Shown in pieces: positions 30,511 through 39,115 of a stretch of 60,775 nucleotides of DNA. The stretch spans positions 73,731 through 134,505 of the forward strand of contig JABFXB010000019.1 of the NCBI GenBank assembly GCA_013361975.1. The letters are read 5' to 3'. The DNA is from Dermatophilaceae bacterium. GTDB taxonomy: Bacteria > Actinomycetota > Actinomycetes > Actinomycetales > Dermatophilaceae. The notes below the pieces were generated by a model. The model had not been told where the DNA came from. It did no database searches and saw only the letters and a program-made list of their open reading frames with translations. Numbering within the stretch: the stretch's first letter is position 1; every line of letters starts with the position of its first letter. The translations under genes and the position numbers were made by a program.

Positions 30511-30657
30511 CCGATGAGGTGGTGTAGAGCAAGCACCTGCCCATGACTCACCCGTGCGTTCGGCCGGGCTCGGTCAGTTGGGTACGGCTACAGCCGCTGG
30601 TGGCGCAGAAGCAGGGCGCTGCTGATCTCGCTGGCCCGGTACATGGCTGCCTGCGGC

Positions 30658-31011
30658 TCATGCGAGGAACTGACGAATGTCCTCCAACGCGAGCGGCTCC
30701 AGGCGGAACCATGCCCAGCTCCCGCGACGCTCGCGGGTGAGGATTCCGGCGTCGACGAGGGTCTTGAGGTGGTGGCTGACGGTCGGCTGTGAGACCTGGA
30801 CGGCCTCCGTCATGTCGCAGACGCACGACTCGCGATCCGGGGAGGCGCTGATGATGCTGAGCAGCTGCAGACGGACGGGATCAGCTAGCGCCTTGAGGAG
30901 CCCAGCCCGGCGCTCTGCCTCGGTGCGTTCAAGGACTGGCACCGGGGTTGAGCCGCACTCCGAGACGTGGGGAACCTGCTGCGGAGTGGCTGTCAGTGTC
31001 GTGATGCTCAC
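30658..31011 (-). CDS. arsR: ArsR arsenic-responsive repressor
   Basis: LLKALADPVRLQLLSIISASPDRESCVCDMTEAVQVSQPTVSHHLKTLVDAG. Confidence 0.92.
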   Translation of the reverse strand: MSITTLTATPQQVPHVSECGSTPVPVLERTEAERRAGLLKALADPVRLQLLSIISASPDRESCVCDMTEAVQVSQPTVSHHLKTLVDAGILTRERRGSWAWFRLEPLALEDIRQFLA

Positions 31012-31051
31012 TCGTTCACCTTCCGTTCGCCTTCATCGACCATGGTCAATG

Positions 31052-31102
31052 TTGACACATGTCGATGCGACTGCCAACGTTGGAGTATCGACCAGTGTCG
31101 AT
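31052..31102. promoter_or_regulatory. ArsR operator repeats in the arsR/acr3 intergenic region
   Basis: TTGACACATGTCGATG (31052-31067) and ATCGACcagtGTCGAT (31087-31102). Confidence 0.65.
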
Positions 31103-31142
31103 GTAGCAGTGCAGGATTTGAGACCAGCCTCGAAGGATCCCG

Positions 31143-32291
31143 GTGACCAACCCGCCCAGCCCCACCGCCCCCACGAAGAGCGCACCAGCACCCCATGACC
31201 CGGTGGTGGCGAAGCTCTCGACGCTCGACCGGTTCCTGCCCGTGTGGATCGGCCTGGCGATGGTGGCCGGCCTGCTCCTCGGGCGAGTGGTACCGGGACT
31301 CGGCGACGGCCTCGCGCGCGTCGAGGTCGACGGCGTCTCGCTCCCGATCGCGCTCGGTCTGCTCGTCATGATGTACCCCGTCCTGGCCAAGGTCCGATAC
31401 GACCGGCTCGACTCGGTGACCGGCGACAAGCGCCTCTTGCTGAGCTCACTGTTCCTCAACTGGGTCCTCGGGCCGGCCCTGATGTTCGCCCTCGCGTGGA
31501 TCTTCCTGCCGGACCTGCCGGCCTACCGCACCGGCTTGATCGTCGTCGGGCTGGCCCGCTGCATCGCCATGGTCATCATCTGGAACGACCTCGCGTGCGG
31601 TGACCGCGAGGCCGCCGCGGTGCTCGTCGCGCTCAACTCGGTCTTCCAGGTCGTCGCCTTCGCCGGGCTCGGCTGGTTCTACCTCTCCGTGCTGCCCGGG
31701 TGGCTCGGCCTCGAGCAGACTGGCATCGACGCCTCCACGTGGGACATCGCCCGATCGGTCCTCATCTTCCTCGGCATCCCGCTGCTGGCGGGCTTCCTGT
31801 CCCGCCGCATCGGCGAGAAGCGGCGCGGGCGGGACTGGTACGAGACGAAGTTCATCCCGAGGATCGGCCCGTGGGCGCTGTACGGCCTGCTGTTCACCAT
31901 CGTCATCCTGTTCGCGCTCCAAGGTGAGGCCATCACGTCGCGCCCGCTCGACGTCGTGCGCATCGCACTGCCGCTGCTCGTCTACTTCGCCCTCATGTGG
32001 GGCGGCGGGTTCGGTCTCGGCGCGGGCCTCGGGCTCGGCTACGAGCGCACGACGACGCTCGCCTTCACCGCGGCGGGCAACAACTTCGAGCTCGCGATCG
32101 CCGTCGCCATCGCGACGTTCGGCGCGGCGTCGGGCCAGGCCCTCGCCGGCGTCGTCGGGCCCCTCATCGAGGTGCCGGCGCTCGTCGCCCTCGTCTACGT
32201 CAGCCTTGCCCTGCGCAAGCGCTTCACCGCCCGACCCGGCAGCCAGGGCGTGCCGCTCACGTCAGCTGGTGCGGTGTCCCGCAATGGCTGA
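31143..32291 (+). CDS. acr3: Arsenite efflux transporter, Acr3 type
   Basis: LSTLDRFLPVWIGLAMVAGLLLGRVVPGL ... LARCIAMVIIWNDLACGD ... FTAAGNNFELAIAVAIATFG. Confidence 0.93.
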   Translation: MTNPPSPTAPTKSAPAPHDPVVAKLSTLDRFLPVWIGLAMVAGLLLGRVVPGLGDGLARVEVDGVSLPIALGLLVMMYPVLAKVRYDRLDSVTGDKRLLLSSLFLNWVLGPALMFALAWIFLPDLPAYRTGLIVVGLARCIAMVIIWNDLACGDREAAAVLVALNSVFQVVAFAGLGWFYLSVLPGWLGLEQTGIDASTWDIARSVLIFLGIPLLAGFLSRRIGEKRRGRDWYETKFIPRIGPWALYGLLFTIVILFALQGEAITSRPLDVVRIALPLLVYFALMWGGGFGLGAGLGLGYERTTTLAFTAAGNNFELAIAVAIATFGAASGQALAGVVGPLIEVPALVALVYVSLALRKRFTARPGSQGVPLTSAGAVSRNG

Positions 32292-32715
32292 GGTCCACGT
32301 CTACGAGCCGGCCCTCTGCTGCAACACCGGCGTGTGCGGCCCGGAACTCGACGAGCGTCTGGTCGCGTTCACGGCGGACCTGGCCCACGTCAACGCCGCC
32401 GGCGGACACGTGCAGCGACACAACCTCGCCAATGACCCGGCAGCCTTCGTCGCCGAGGACACGGTGCGCTTCTTCATGCACCTGGCTGGTTCGGCAGGGC
32501 TGCCGCTGACCGTTGTCGACGGGGTCACCGTGCTCACCGGCGCGTACCCGAGCCGCGAGCAGCTGACGCGGTACGCCGCCCTCCCGGATGTTGCAGACTC
32601 CACCTCGGCGCGCCGTCCCGCACTGACCTTGACCCTCACCGCGACGGGCGCTGACTGCTGCCCCTCGGACAGCGCAGCCGCCCCTGCGGCCGATGCCCCG
32701 AAGGGCTGCTGCTGA
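32284..32715 (+). CDS. arsD: ArsD arsenic metallochaperone
   Basis: MAEVHVYEPALCCNTGVCGPELDERLVAFTADL; C-terminal CC motifs. Confidence 0.92.
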   Translation: MAEVHVYEPALCCNTGVCGPELDERLVAFTADLAHVNAAGGHVQRHNLANDPAAFVAEDTVRFFMHLAGSAGLPLTVVDGVTVLTGAYPSREQLTRYAALPDVADSTSARRPALTLTLTATGADCCPSDSAAAPAADAPKGCC

Positions 32716-34517
32716 TGCTCACCCTGCCCTTCCTGGACGCCCTGCCGCGGTTCCTCTTCTTCACCGGCAAGGGCGGCGTCGGCAAGACCACGCTGGCCTG
32801 CGCGACCGCGGTACGCCTCGCGGGGCAGGGCAAGCGGATCCTGCTGACGAGCACCGACCCCGCCTCGAACGTCGGACAGGTCTTCGGCGTCACCGTCGGC
32901 AACACCATCACGCCGGTTCCGACCGTCCCCGGCCTCGACGCCCTCGAGATCGACCCGCAGCAGGCAGCTGACGCCTACCGCGCCACGATCATCGACCCCG
33001 TGCGGGACCTCCTCCCGGCGGCAGAGATCTCCGCGATGACCGAGCAGCTGTCCGGGGCGTGCACGACCGAGATCGCCTCCTTCAACGAGTTCACCTCGCT
33101 GCTGGCCGACGAGTCCGCGACCGCGGCCTACGACCACGTCCTGTTCGACACCGCACCCACGGGCCACACCGTGCGCCTGCTTCAGCTTCCGGGGGAGTGG
33201 ACCTCCTACCTCTCCGACGGCAAGGGCGACGTGTCGTGCCTCGGACCGGTCGCGGGCCTCGACCGGCTGCGTCACGACTACGCCGGCGCCCTGGCCGCGC
33301 TGACCGACCCAACGCGCACCCGCCTCGTCCTGGTCACCCGTCCGCAGGGGTCCTCCCTCCGTGAGGCCGCGAGAACGTACGGCGAGCTGCACGAGCTGGG
33401 CATGACGAACGCCCACCTCGTCGTCAACGGCGTCATGCCGTCGTATGCCGTCACCAGCACTCCCAGGGACGAGCTGGCCCACGCGGTCCGCGCGCGCGAG
33501 GATGCCGCCCTCGACGCCGTCCCCGACGCCGTGGCCGGGCTGCCCCGCACCACCTTGCCGCTGCTCGCCGTCAACACCGTCGGCGTGCCTGCCCTCCGTG
33601 CCCTGCTCGAGCCCCAGGCCGCGTCCCCGCCCGAGGCCCCCGCTGAGATCGCCACCCTCCCGGACGGGCTCACGGATCTGCGTAGCCTCGTCGACGAGCT
33701 CGAGGCAGACGGGCACGGGCTCGTCATGTGCATGGGCAAGGGCGGGGTCGGCAAGACGACGGTCGCTGCCGCTGTCGCCCTGGAGCTCGCCTCGCGAGGT
33801 CATGAGGTGCTGCTGACGACGACCGACCCGGCGGCCCACCTGAACGAGACCCTGCAGGCAGAGACCCCGCACCTCACCGTCGAGCGGATCGACCCCCAGG
33901 TGGCGATCGAGGGGTACCGCGAGCGGGTCATGGCAGGCAAGGGGAAGGCCCTGGACGACGCCGGCCGCGCCGTTCTGGCCGAAGACCTCAAGTCGCCGTG
34001 CACCGACGAGGTTGCCGTCTTCCAGCAGTTCTCCCACGTCGTGTTCCGGGCCCGGAAGCAGTTCGTCGTGCTGGACACGGCGCCGACCGGGCACACCCTG
34101 CTCCTGCTCGACGCGACCGGCTCCTATCACCGTGAGATCACCCGACAGATGAGCGAGGGCGCACACTTCGTGACCCCGCTGATGCGGCTTCAGGACCCGG
34201 CCCAGACCAAGGTCGTCATCGTCACCCTCCCCGAGACGACCCCCGTGCTCGAGGCCCAGGAGCTGCAGAACGACCTCGCCCGGGCCAGCATCACGCCCTG
34301 GGCCTGGGTCGTCAACGGCAGCCTGACCGCAGCAGCCCCGATCTCGCCGTTCCTGCGCGCCCGCGCCCACGCCGAGGCTGAGCCGCTCACCAGCGTCCGG
34401 GGGCTGTGCCAGCGCGTGGCGGTCCTGCCGCTGCTGGCCCGCGAACCCGTCGGCGCCGCAGCGCTGTCCGAGCTCACCCGTCCCCTCACGGAAGGCACGT
34501 TGATCGATGCGCACTGA
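32715..34517 (+). CDS. arsA: ArsA arsenite-stimulated ATPase, two-domain
   Basis: Two P-loops: FFTGKGGVGKTTLACATA and CMGKGGVGKTTVAAAVA; two DTAPTGHT motifs. Confidence 0.94.
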   Translation: MLTLPFLDALPRFLFFTGKGGVGKTTLACATAVRLAGQGKRILLTSTDPASNVGQVFGVTVGNTITPVPTVPGLDALEIDPQQAADAYRATIIDPVRDLLPAAEISAMTEQLSGACTTEIASFNEFTSLLADESATAAYDHVLFDTAPTGHTVRLLQLPGEWTSYLSDGKGDVSCLGPVAGLDRLRHDYAGALAALTDPTRTRLVLVTRPQGSSLREAARTYGELHELGMTNAHLVVNGVMPSYAVTSTPRDELAHAVRAREDAALDAVPDAVAGLPRTTLPLLAVNTVGVPALRALLEPQAASPPEAPAEIATLPDGLTDLRSLVDELEADGHGLVMCMGKGGVGKTTVAAAVALELASRGHEVLLTTTDPAAHLNETLQAETPHLTVERIDPQVAIEGYRERVMAGKGKALDDAGRAVLAEDLKSPCTDEVAVFQQFSHVVFRARKQFVVLDTAPTGHTLLLLDATGSYHREITRQMSEGAHFVTPLMRLQDPAQTKVVIVTLPETTPVLEAQELQNDLARASITPWAWVVNGSLTAAAPISPFLRARAHAEAEPLTSVRGLCQRVAVLPLLAREPVGAAALSELTRPLTEGTLIDAH

Positions 34518-35133
34518 CACGACCGCCGGTGGACCCGACTACGACCGGATCGTCGAGGACCTGACGTACACGTACGACGGGGTCTTCTCCAAGGAGTCGG
34601 TAGCGCAGGCCGTCGCCGACGCACGGGCCGCGCTCGAGCCGGTGTCCAGGATCCCCACCTACCTGCCGATCCTCACCGCGAGGTACGCGACCACCCAGCT
34701 GACGGCGGCCGCTCAGGCCGAGGGCCGGATCACCAAGCAGGTCCCCGAGTTGCTCTTCGTCTGCGTCCATAACGCCGGCCGGTCCCAGATCGCCGCGGCA
34801 CTGGCCCAGCACCTGTCCGGCGGTCGCGTCCACGTCCGCTCGGCCGGCTCAGCCCCCGTCGGTGAGGTCAACGCCACCGCCATCGAGGTCCTCAAGGAGC
34901 GCGGGATCGACCTCACCGAGGCCTACCCGAAGCCGCTGACGGACGACGTCGTGCGCGCCGCCGACGTCGTCATCACCATGGGCTGCGGCGACGCCTGCCC
35001 GATCCTGCCCGGAAAGCGCTACGAGGACTGGGACGTCGCCGATCCCGCCGGGCAGCCACTCGAGACCGTCCGCGACATCCGGGACGACATCCAAGGCCGG
35101 ATTACCCGGCTGCTGCGCGACCTCGGCATCTGA
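34507..35133 (+). CDS. arsC: LMW-PTP-family arsenate reductase with N-terminal three-helix domain
   Basis: YDRIVEDLTYTYDGVFSKESVAQAV ... LLFVCVHNAGRSQIAAALAQHLSGG ... MGCGDACPILPGKRYEDWDVADPAG. Confidence 0.9.
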   Translation: MRTDTTAGGPDYDRIVEDLTYTYDGVFSKESVAQAVADARAALEPVSRIPTYLPILTARYATTQLTAAAQAEGRITKQVPELLFVCVHNAGRSQIAAALAQHLSGGRVHVRSAGSAPVGEVNATAIEVLKERGIDLTEAYPKPLTDDVVRAADVVITMGCGDACPILPGKRYEDWDVADPAGQPLETVRDIRDDIQGRITRLLRDLGI

Positions 35134-35163
35134 TCCGCCCCAACCACCGACCCAGGAGTACCC

Positions 35164-35580
35164 ATGACCGACAAGCCCTCCGTCCTCTTCGTCTGCATCC
35201 ACAACGCCGGGCGCTCCCAGATGGCCGCCGCCTACCTCGCACACCTCTCCGGCGGCGCCGTCGAGGTCCGCTCTGCTGGATCCGCGCCCGCCGACCAGGT
35301 CAACCCCTCCGCCGTCGCCGCCATGGCCGAAGAGGGCATCGACATCACCGCCGAGACCCCCAAGATCCTCACGACCGAGGCGGTCAAGGAATCCGACGTC
35401 GTCATCACCATGGGCTGCGGCGACACGTGCCCGATCTTCCCCGGCAAGCGCTACGAGGACTGGGAGCTCGCAGACCCCGCCGGCAAGGGCGTCGAGGCCG
35501 TGCGACCCATCCGCGACGAGATCAAGCAGCGCATCCTGGGCCTGCTCGAGTCGCTCGACGTCACCCCCGTCACCGCCTGA
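35164..35580 (+). CDS. arsC: Arsenate reductase, LMW-PTP family
   Basis: VLFVCIHNAGRSQMAAAYLAHLSGG ... MGCGDTCPIFPGKRYEDWELADPAG. Confidence 0.93.
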   Translation: MTDKPSVLFVCIHNAGRSQMAAAYLAHLSGGAVEVRSAGSAPADQVNPSAVAAMAEEGIDITAETPKILTTEAVKESDVVITMGCGDTCPIFPGKRYEDWELADPAGKGVEAVRPIRDEIKQRILGLLESLDVTPVTA

Positions 35581-35700
35581 CGCTCCCCGCGACGCCCCTT
35601 CCGGGACGGCCAATGGGAGAGGGGACGCCTGGCTGCAGCAACCTCTCGCTCGTGGGGGCACCTTCACCGCGCCTGCACCGACGGCGGCGTGTCCGAACGT

Positions 35701-36036
35701 TCAGTCGGGGCGCGGGCCGTACATGATGATCGAAACCCCGAGCAGGCAGATGAGTGCACCGATGACGTCGTAGCGGTCCGGTTTGAAGCCGTCGGCCACC
35801 ACGCCCCAGGCCAGTGAGCCGGCGACGAAGACACCCCCATAGGCGGCGAGGATGCGGCCGAAGTTGGCGTCCGGCTGCAGGGTGGCGACGAAGCCATAGA
35901 TGCCGAGGGCGATGACGCCGGCGCCGATCCACGTCCATCCCCGATGCTCACGCACTCCCTGCCAGACCAGCCAGGCGCCGCCGATCTCGGCGATCGCCGC
36001 GGCGACGAAGAGCACGATGCTGCGCAGGGTGTCCAT
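35701..36036 (-). CDS. YnfA/UPF0060 family membrane protein
   Basis: [70 protein letters not shown]. Confidence 0.9.
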   Translation of the reverse strand: MDTLRSIVLFVAAAIAEIGGAWLVWQGVREHRGWTWIGAGVIALGIYGFVATLQPDANFGRILAAYGGVFVAGSLAWGVVADGFKPDRYDVIGALICLLGVSIIMYGPRPD

Positions 36037-36054
36037 GGATGTGAAGGTAGTCGG

Positions 36055-36324
36055 CTACCGCGGCGGGCCGATGCTCACGTCCACGGGGCCGGCCGCGCCG
36101 CGAGGGCAGTGCTGCGCGCGTTCGGCGCGGCGGCGTGCAAGCGTGAGTGCGATCCCGGTGCCAGCGACGACGATCGCGAAGGTGAGGCCTGCGAGGGTGA
36201 AGACGACGGCGGTGGCGGCTGCTCCTGCCAGTCCGAGCATGGCGACGAGGGGTGCGGCGCAGCAGAGGGTGCAGGCTGCGGCGCCCACGCCGTCCACGTG
36301 GCGGTCCTTCAGCGGCGTCTTCAT
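36055..36324 (-). CDS. Small MerC/MerT-like membrane protein
   Basis: MKTPLKDRHVDGVGAAACTLCCAAPLVAMLGLAGAAATAVVFTLAG; CxxCC near TM1. Confidence 0.6.
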   Translation of the reverse strand: MKTPLKDRHVDGVGAAACTLCCAAPLVAMLGLAGAAATAVVFTLAGLTFAIVVAGTGIALTLARRRAERAQHCPRGAAGPVDVSIGPPR

Positions 36325-36749
36325 CGGTGACTCACTTCGGGTCGGGTGGTGATCTGGACGAACGGGATCGGGCAGCACTCCGATCCGGCGCAGGTGACGA
36401 GGTCGTCGCAGCCAGCATCACGTGCCGCGACCAGGCTGTCTCGGATCACCTCGAGGTCGGCGATCTTGCGCTCGACCTCTGCGAGCTTCGCCTCGGTCTT
36501 GGACTGCAGTCCGCTGCCGTGCTGGTGCCGACCGGCCTCGAGCAGCTCGGCAACCTCGTCCAGGGTGAAGCCGAGGTTCTGCGCAGCCTTGATGACGCGC
36601 ACGGTGGTGACGGTGTCTTCGGTGTACATCCGGTGGCCGCCGAGAGATCGGTCCGGTTCGGCGAGGATGCCGCGCCGCTCGTAGTAGCGCAGGGTCTCGA
36701 CGCTGACGCCCACCAGGTCCGCCACCTGTCCGGACCGCAGGCCTGTCAT
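36321..36749 (-). CDS. merR: MerR family regulator (mercury-type)
   Basis: MTGLRSGQVADLVGVSVETLRYYERRGILAEPDRSLGGHRMYTEDTVTTVRVIKAAQNLGFTLDEVAELLE; C-terminal CDDLVTCAGSECCPIPF. Confidence 0.85.
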   Translation of the reverse strand: MTGLRSGQVADLVGVSVETLRYYERRGILAEPDRSLGGHRMYTEDTVTTVRVIKAAQNLGFTLDEVAELLEAGRHQHGSGLQSKTEAKLAEVERKIADLEVIRDSLVAARDAGCDDLVTCAGSECCPIPFVQITTRPEVSHR

Positions 36750-37105
36750 CTCGTGGCTCCTGCAATCAGGCGCTCGGCTCGGGCGCCGAGCGCCGCGAGG
36801 ACGGTTGCGTGGGTCTCTGCCGTGCTCACGACCAGGTCGACGGCGCCTGCGGAGATGGTCAGCGCGAACGTGAAGAACGAGCAGCACCCGGCCTCCCTGA
36901 CGGCGAGGCTGGCCGCACGGCTGGCGGCGGCTGGATCAGCGCGGACGTCGATGCGCAGCTGATTGGGCGACACCCAGCTCAAGCTCACCGCGTCATGTGA
37001 GAAGAAACTGTCGAACTCGACGACACGCAGCGGCTGGTCTTCGGTCGGCAACGTGCAGGAGGAGGGCGCCCACGCGTTGCCGTCATCGATCAGGTTGATG
37101 CTCAT
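36746..37105 (-). CDS. Hypothetical protein in mer-like cluster
   Basis: SCTLPTEDQPLRVVEFDSFFSHDAVSLSW ... VREAGCCSFFTFALTI; overlaps merR start. Confidence 0.7.
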   Translation of the reverse strand: MSINLIDDGNAWAPSSCTLPTEDQPLRVVEFDSFFSHDAVSLSWVSPNQLRIDVRADPAAASRAASLAVREAGCCSFFTFALTISAGAVDLVVSTAETHATVLAALGARAERLIAGATR

Positions 37106-37119
37106 GTGATGACGGTAAA

Positions 37120-37137
37120 CCCGTACCTGAGTACGGG
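37120..37137. promoter_or_regulatory. MerR-type operator
   Basis: CCCGTACCTGAGTACGGG; reverse strand TTGCATCCCGTACTCAGGTACGGGTTTACC resembles the classic mer promoter. Confidence 0.8.
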
Positions 37138-37361
37138 ATGCAAGTGGCTGGTGGCGCATCCCTCTTCTCATCGGAGGAGTGCTCAGCTCCTGGCGCCTGA
37201 GGGTAGGCGGCCGAGTTCTGGGCGCCGACGATGCCTGTCCCGACCAGGGCGCGCAGCGACGCGGTTCGACCGCGTCGTCAACTCGTCAGCCACTCTCCAT
37301 GGCCGCACGACCTGACGCGGCCGGATCATGCTGGCAGTCAGCTCCGAGAGATGATGGAGCC

Positions 37362-38030
37362 ATGAGCGTGGACGTGACGGTGTTGTACTTCGACGGCTGC
37401 CCGAGCTGGCGGACGGCCCTTGAGCGCGTTGAGGTTGCCTCCGCCCGCGCCGGTGTGCCGGTCCGAGTGAGCACCGTGGACGTGACATCGGACGCGGACG
37501 CGGACCGGCTCGGGTTCACCGGATCCCCGACCATCCTGTTGGACGGGGCCGACCCGTTCGCGCAGCCCGGCGCGAGCCCGGCCTTGGCCTGCCGGCTCTA
37601 TGCCACCCCAGGCGGCATGACTGGCTCACCCACGGTCGACCAGCTCGCCGCGGCGCTGACCAAGCAGGCGGACAGACCCGCTCACTGGCCTCTGGCCACC
37701 AGGGCAGCCGAAGGCGAGGATGGGTTCATGGCAGCCATTGCGCAGGAGCACGGGCAGATGCAGAGCCTGAGCTGCTGGTGTTGCGGGAACCCGTTCGACG
37801 AGAAGGACCTGACTCGACTCGGGTCGCACCCGGAGGTAGCCGTGTGCGCAGGGTGCGCCTCGTGGCTGTCCCGGCGCGCCAGATCCGCAGCAGAGGCGGG
37901 CCTCCGAACCCCGGGCGCCCAGCTGCGGCGGACGGTTGCTTCCACCAGAGATGCGGTCACGCGCGCGGGGCTACAGGACTGGCCAGTCCTTGGCCCACTG
38001 CTGCGACGGCTTGACCGTCACCTTCCCTGA
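37362..38030 (+). CDS. Thioredoxin-fold protein with C-terminal Cys-rich/zinc-ribbon-like region (mer-associated)
   Basis: VDVTVLYFDGCPSWRTALERVEVASARAGVPVRV ... CWCCGNPFDEKDLTRLGSHPEVAVCAGCASWL. Confidence 0.7.
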   Translation: MSVDVTVLYFDGCPSWRTALERVEVASARAGVPVRVSTVDVTSDADADRLGFTGSPTILLDGADPFAQPGASPALACRLYATPGGMTGSPTVDQLAAALTKQADRPAHWPLATRAAEGEDGFMAAIAQEHGQMQSLSCWCCGNPFDEKDLTRLGSHPEVAVCAGCASWLSRRARSAAEAGLRTPGAQLRRTVASTRDAVTRAGLQDWPVLGPLLRRLDRHLP

Positions 38031-38050
38031 AGCCCCCGAAGCCCGCGGCC

Positions 38051-38584
38051 ATGGTCACCTCTGCACCCATCGACCGGCAACGCCTCCACGATGATCTGGA
38101 ACGAGTCCGCTACGACCTTCACCAGATCGTCGCCGCTGCGGGCGCCCGGGAGCTCCGCCGGCGCAGCAACGGGACCCGCTGGACCAACGGGCAACTGTTG
38201 TGGCACATGGCCTTCGGCTTCCTCATCGTGTCTCGGCTGCTCCCGCTGGTCAGGATGTTCGGGCGGCTCCCGGACGCCTTCAGCCGCACCTTCGCAGCGG
38301 CGCTGGACGCTGGGACCCGCCCGTTCCACTACATCAACTACCTCGGGTCTGTCGGTGGCGCCCTCGTCTTCCACGGGCCACGGCTGACCCACCGACTCGA
38401 CCACACCATCGCGCGGCTGCACCGCCGACTCGACGCCGAGTCAGCCGAAGCCCTGGGTAGGCGGATGCACTTCCCGCTCGGATGGGATCCCTTCTTCCGG
38501 GACACGATGACGCTGGCCGACGTGTACGCGTACGGCATGCAGCACTACGACTTCCACCGGAAGCAGCTCACGATCGAGGTGTAG
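38051..38584 (+). CDS. DinB-like family protein
   Basis: RQRLHDDLERVRYDLHQIVAAAGARELRRRSNGTRWTNGQLLWHMAFGFLIV ... YAYGMQHYDFHRKQLTIEV. Confidence 0.65.
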   Translation: MVTSAPIDRQRLHDDLERVRYDLHQIVAAAGARELRRRSNGTRWTNGQLLWHMAFGFLIVSRLLPLVRMFGRLPDAFSRTFAAALDAGTRPFHYINYLGSVGGALVFHGPRLTHRLDHTIARLHRRLDAESAEALGRRMHFPLGWDPFFRDTMTLADVYAYGMQHYDFHRKQLTIEV

Positions 38585-38640
38585 CGGCAGCCCTCCATGT
38601 CCGAGCCCGACGGCGTCGTGAGCCGCCGCTGCGCGCCGGA

Positions 38641-38994
38641 TCAGGTGCCGACCGGCGCGAGCAGCCCGGCCATGACGGCGAGCACGCCGGGATCAACCCG
38701 GTAGTACACCCAGCTGCCACGTCGTTCCGACTCGAGCAGGCCCACCTCACGCAGCTTCTTGAGGTGGTGGGAGACGGTCGGCTGGGAGACGCCGACGTCC
38801 TGGATGTCGCAGACGCAGGCCTCGCCGCCCTCGGCGGAGGCGATGTTGGAGAAGAGCCTCAGTCGCACTGGGTCACCCAGCGCCTTGAACATCGCGGCCA
38901 CGCGCTCCGCATCCGTCTCGCCGATCGGGGAGCGGGTCAGCGGTGCGCAGCAGGGTGTCGCATTGACGTCGAGGAGCGGCAGCGGGTTTGACAT
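38641..38994 (-). CDS. arsR: ArsR family arsenic-type repressor, second copy
   Basis: MFKALGDPVRLRLFSNIASAEGGEACVCDIQDVGVSQPTVSHHLKKLREVGLL. Confidence 0.9.
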   Translation of the reverse strand: MSNPLPLLDVNATPCCAPLTRSPIGETDAERVAAMFKALGDPVRLRLFSNIASAEGGEACVCDIQDVGVSQPTVSHHLKKLREVGLLESERRGSWVYYRVDPGVLAVMAGLLAPVGT

Positions 38995-39019
38995 GTGTCT
39001 ATGTTGACATCTGTCTATG
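38988..39019. promoter_or_regulatory. Two abutting 16-bp ArsR-type operators
   Basis: TTGACATGTGTCTATG directly followed by TTGACATCTGTCTATG. Confidence 0.8.
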
Positions 39020-39115
39020 CCGGTTGCAAGATGGGTGATGTCGACATCGACAACCATCGAAACAGCGTGGGTTCCGCCGAGCCGGGACTCCACCGACCGA
39101 ACCGGAGGCCGTCTC

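Noticed and set aside
29136-30551. 471-aa reverse ORF
   Set aside because: Antisense to TauE and rhodanese genes.
32301-34520. 739-aa reverse-strand ORF across arsD/arsA
   Set aside because: Antisense to strongly supported ArsD and ArsA; low-information R/G/D/V-rich sequence typical of GC-rich antisense frames.
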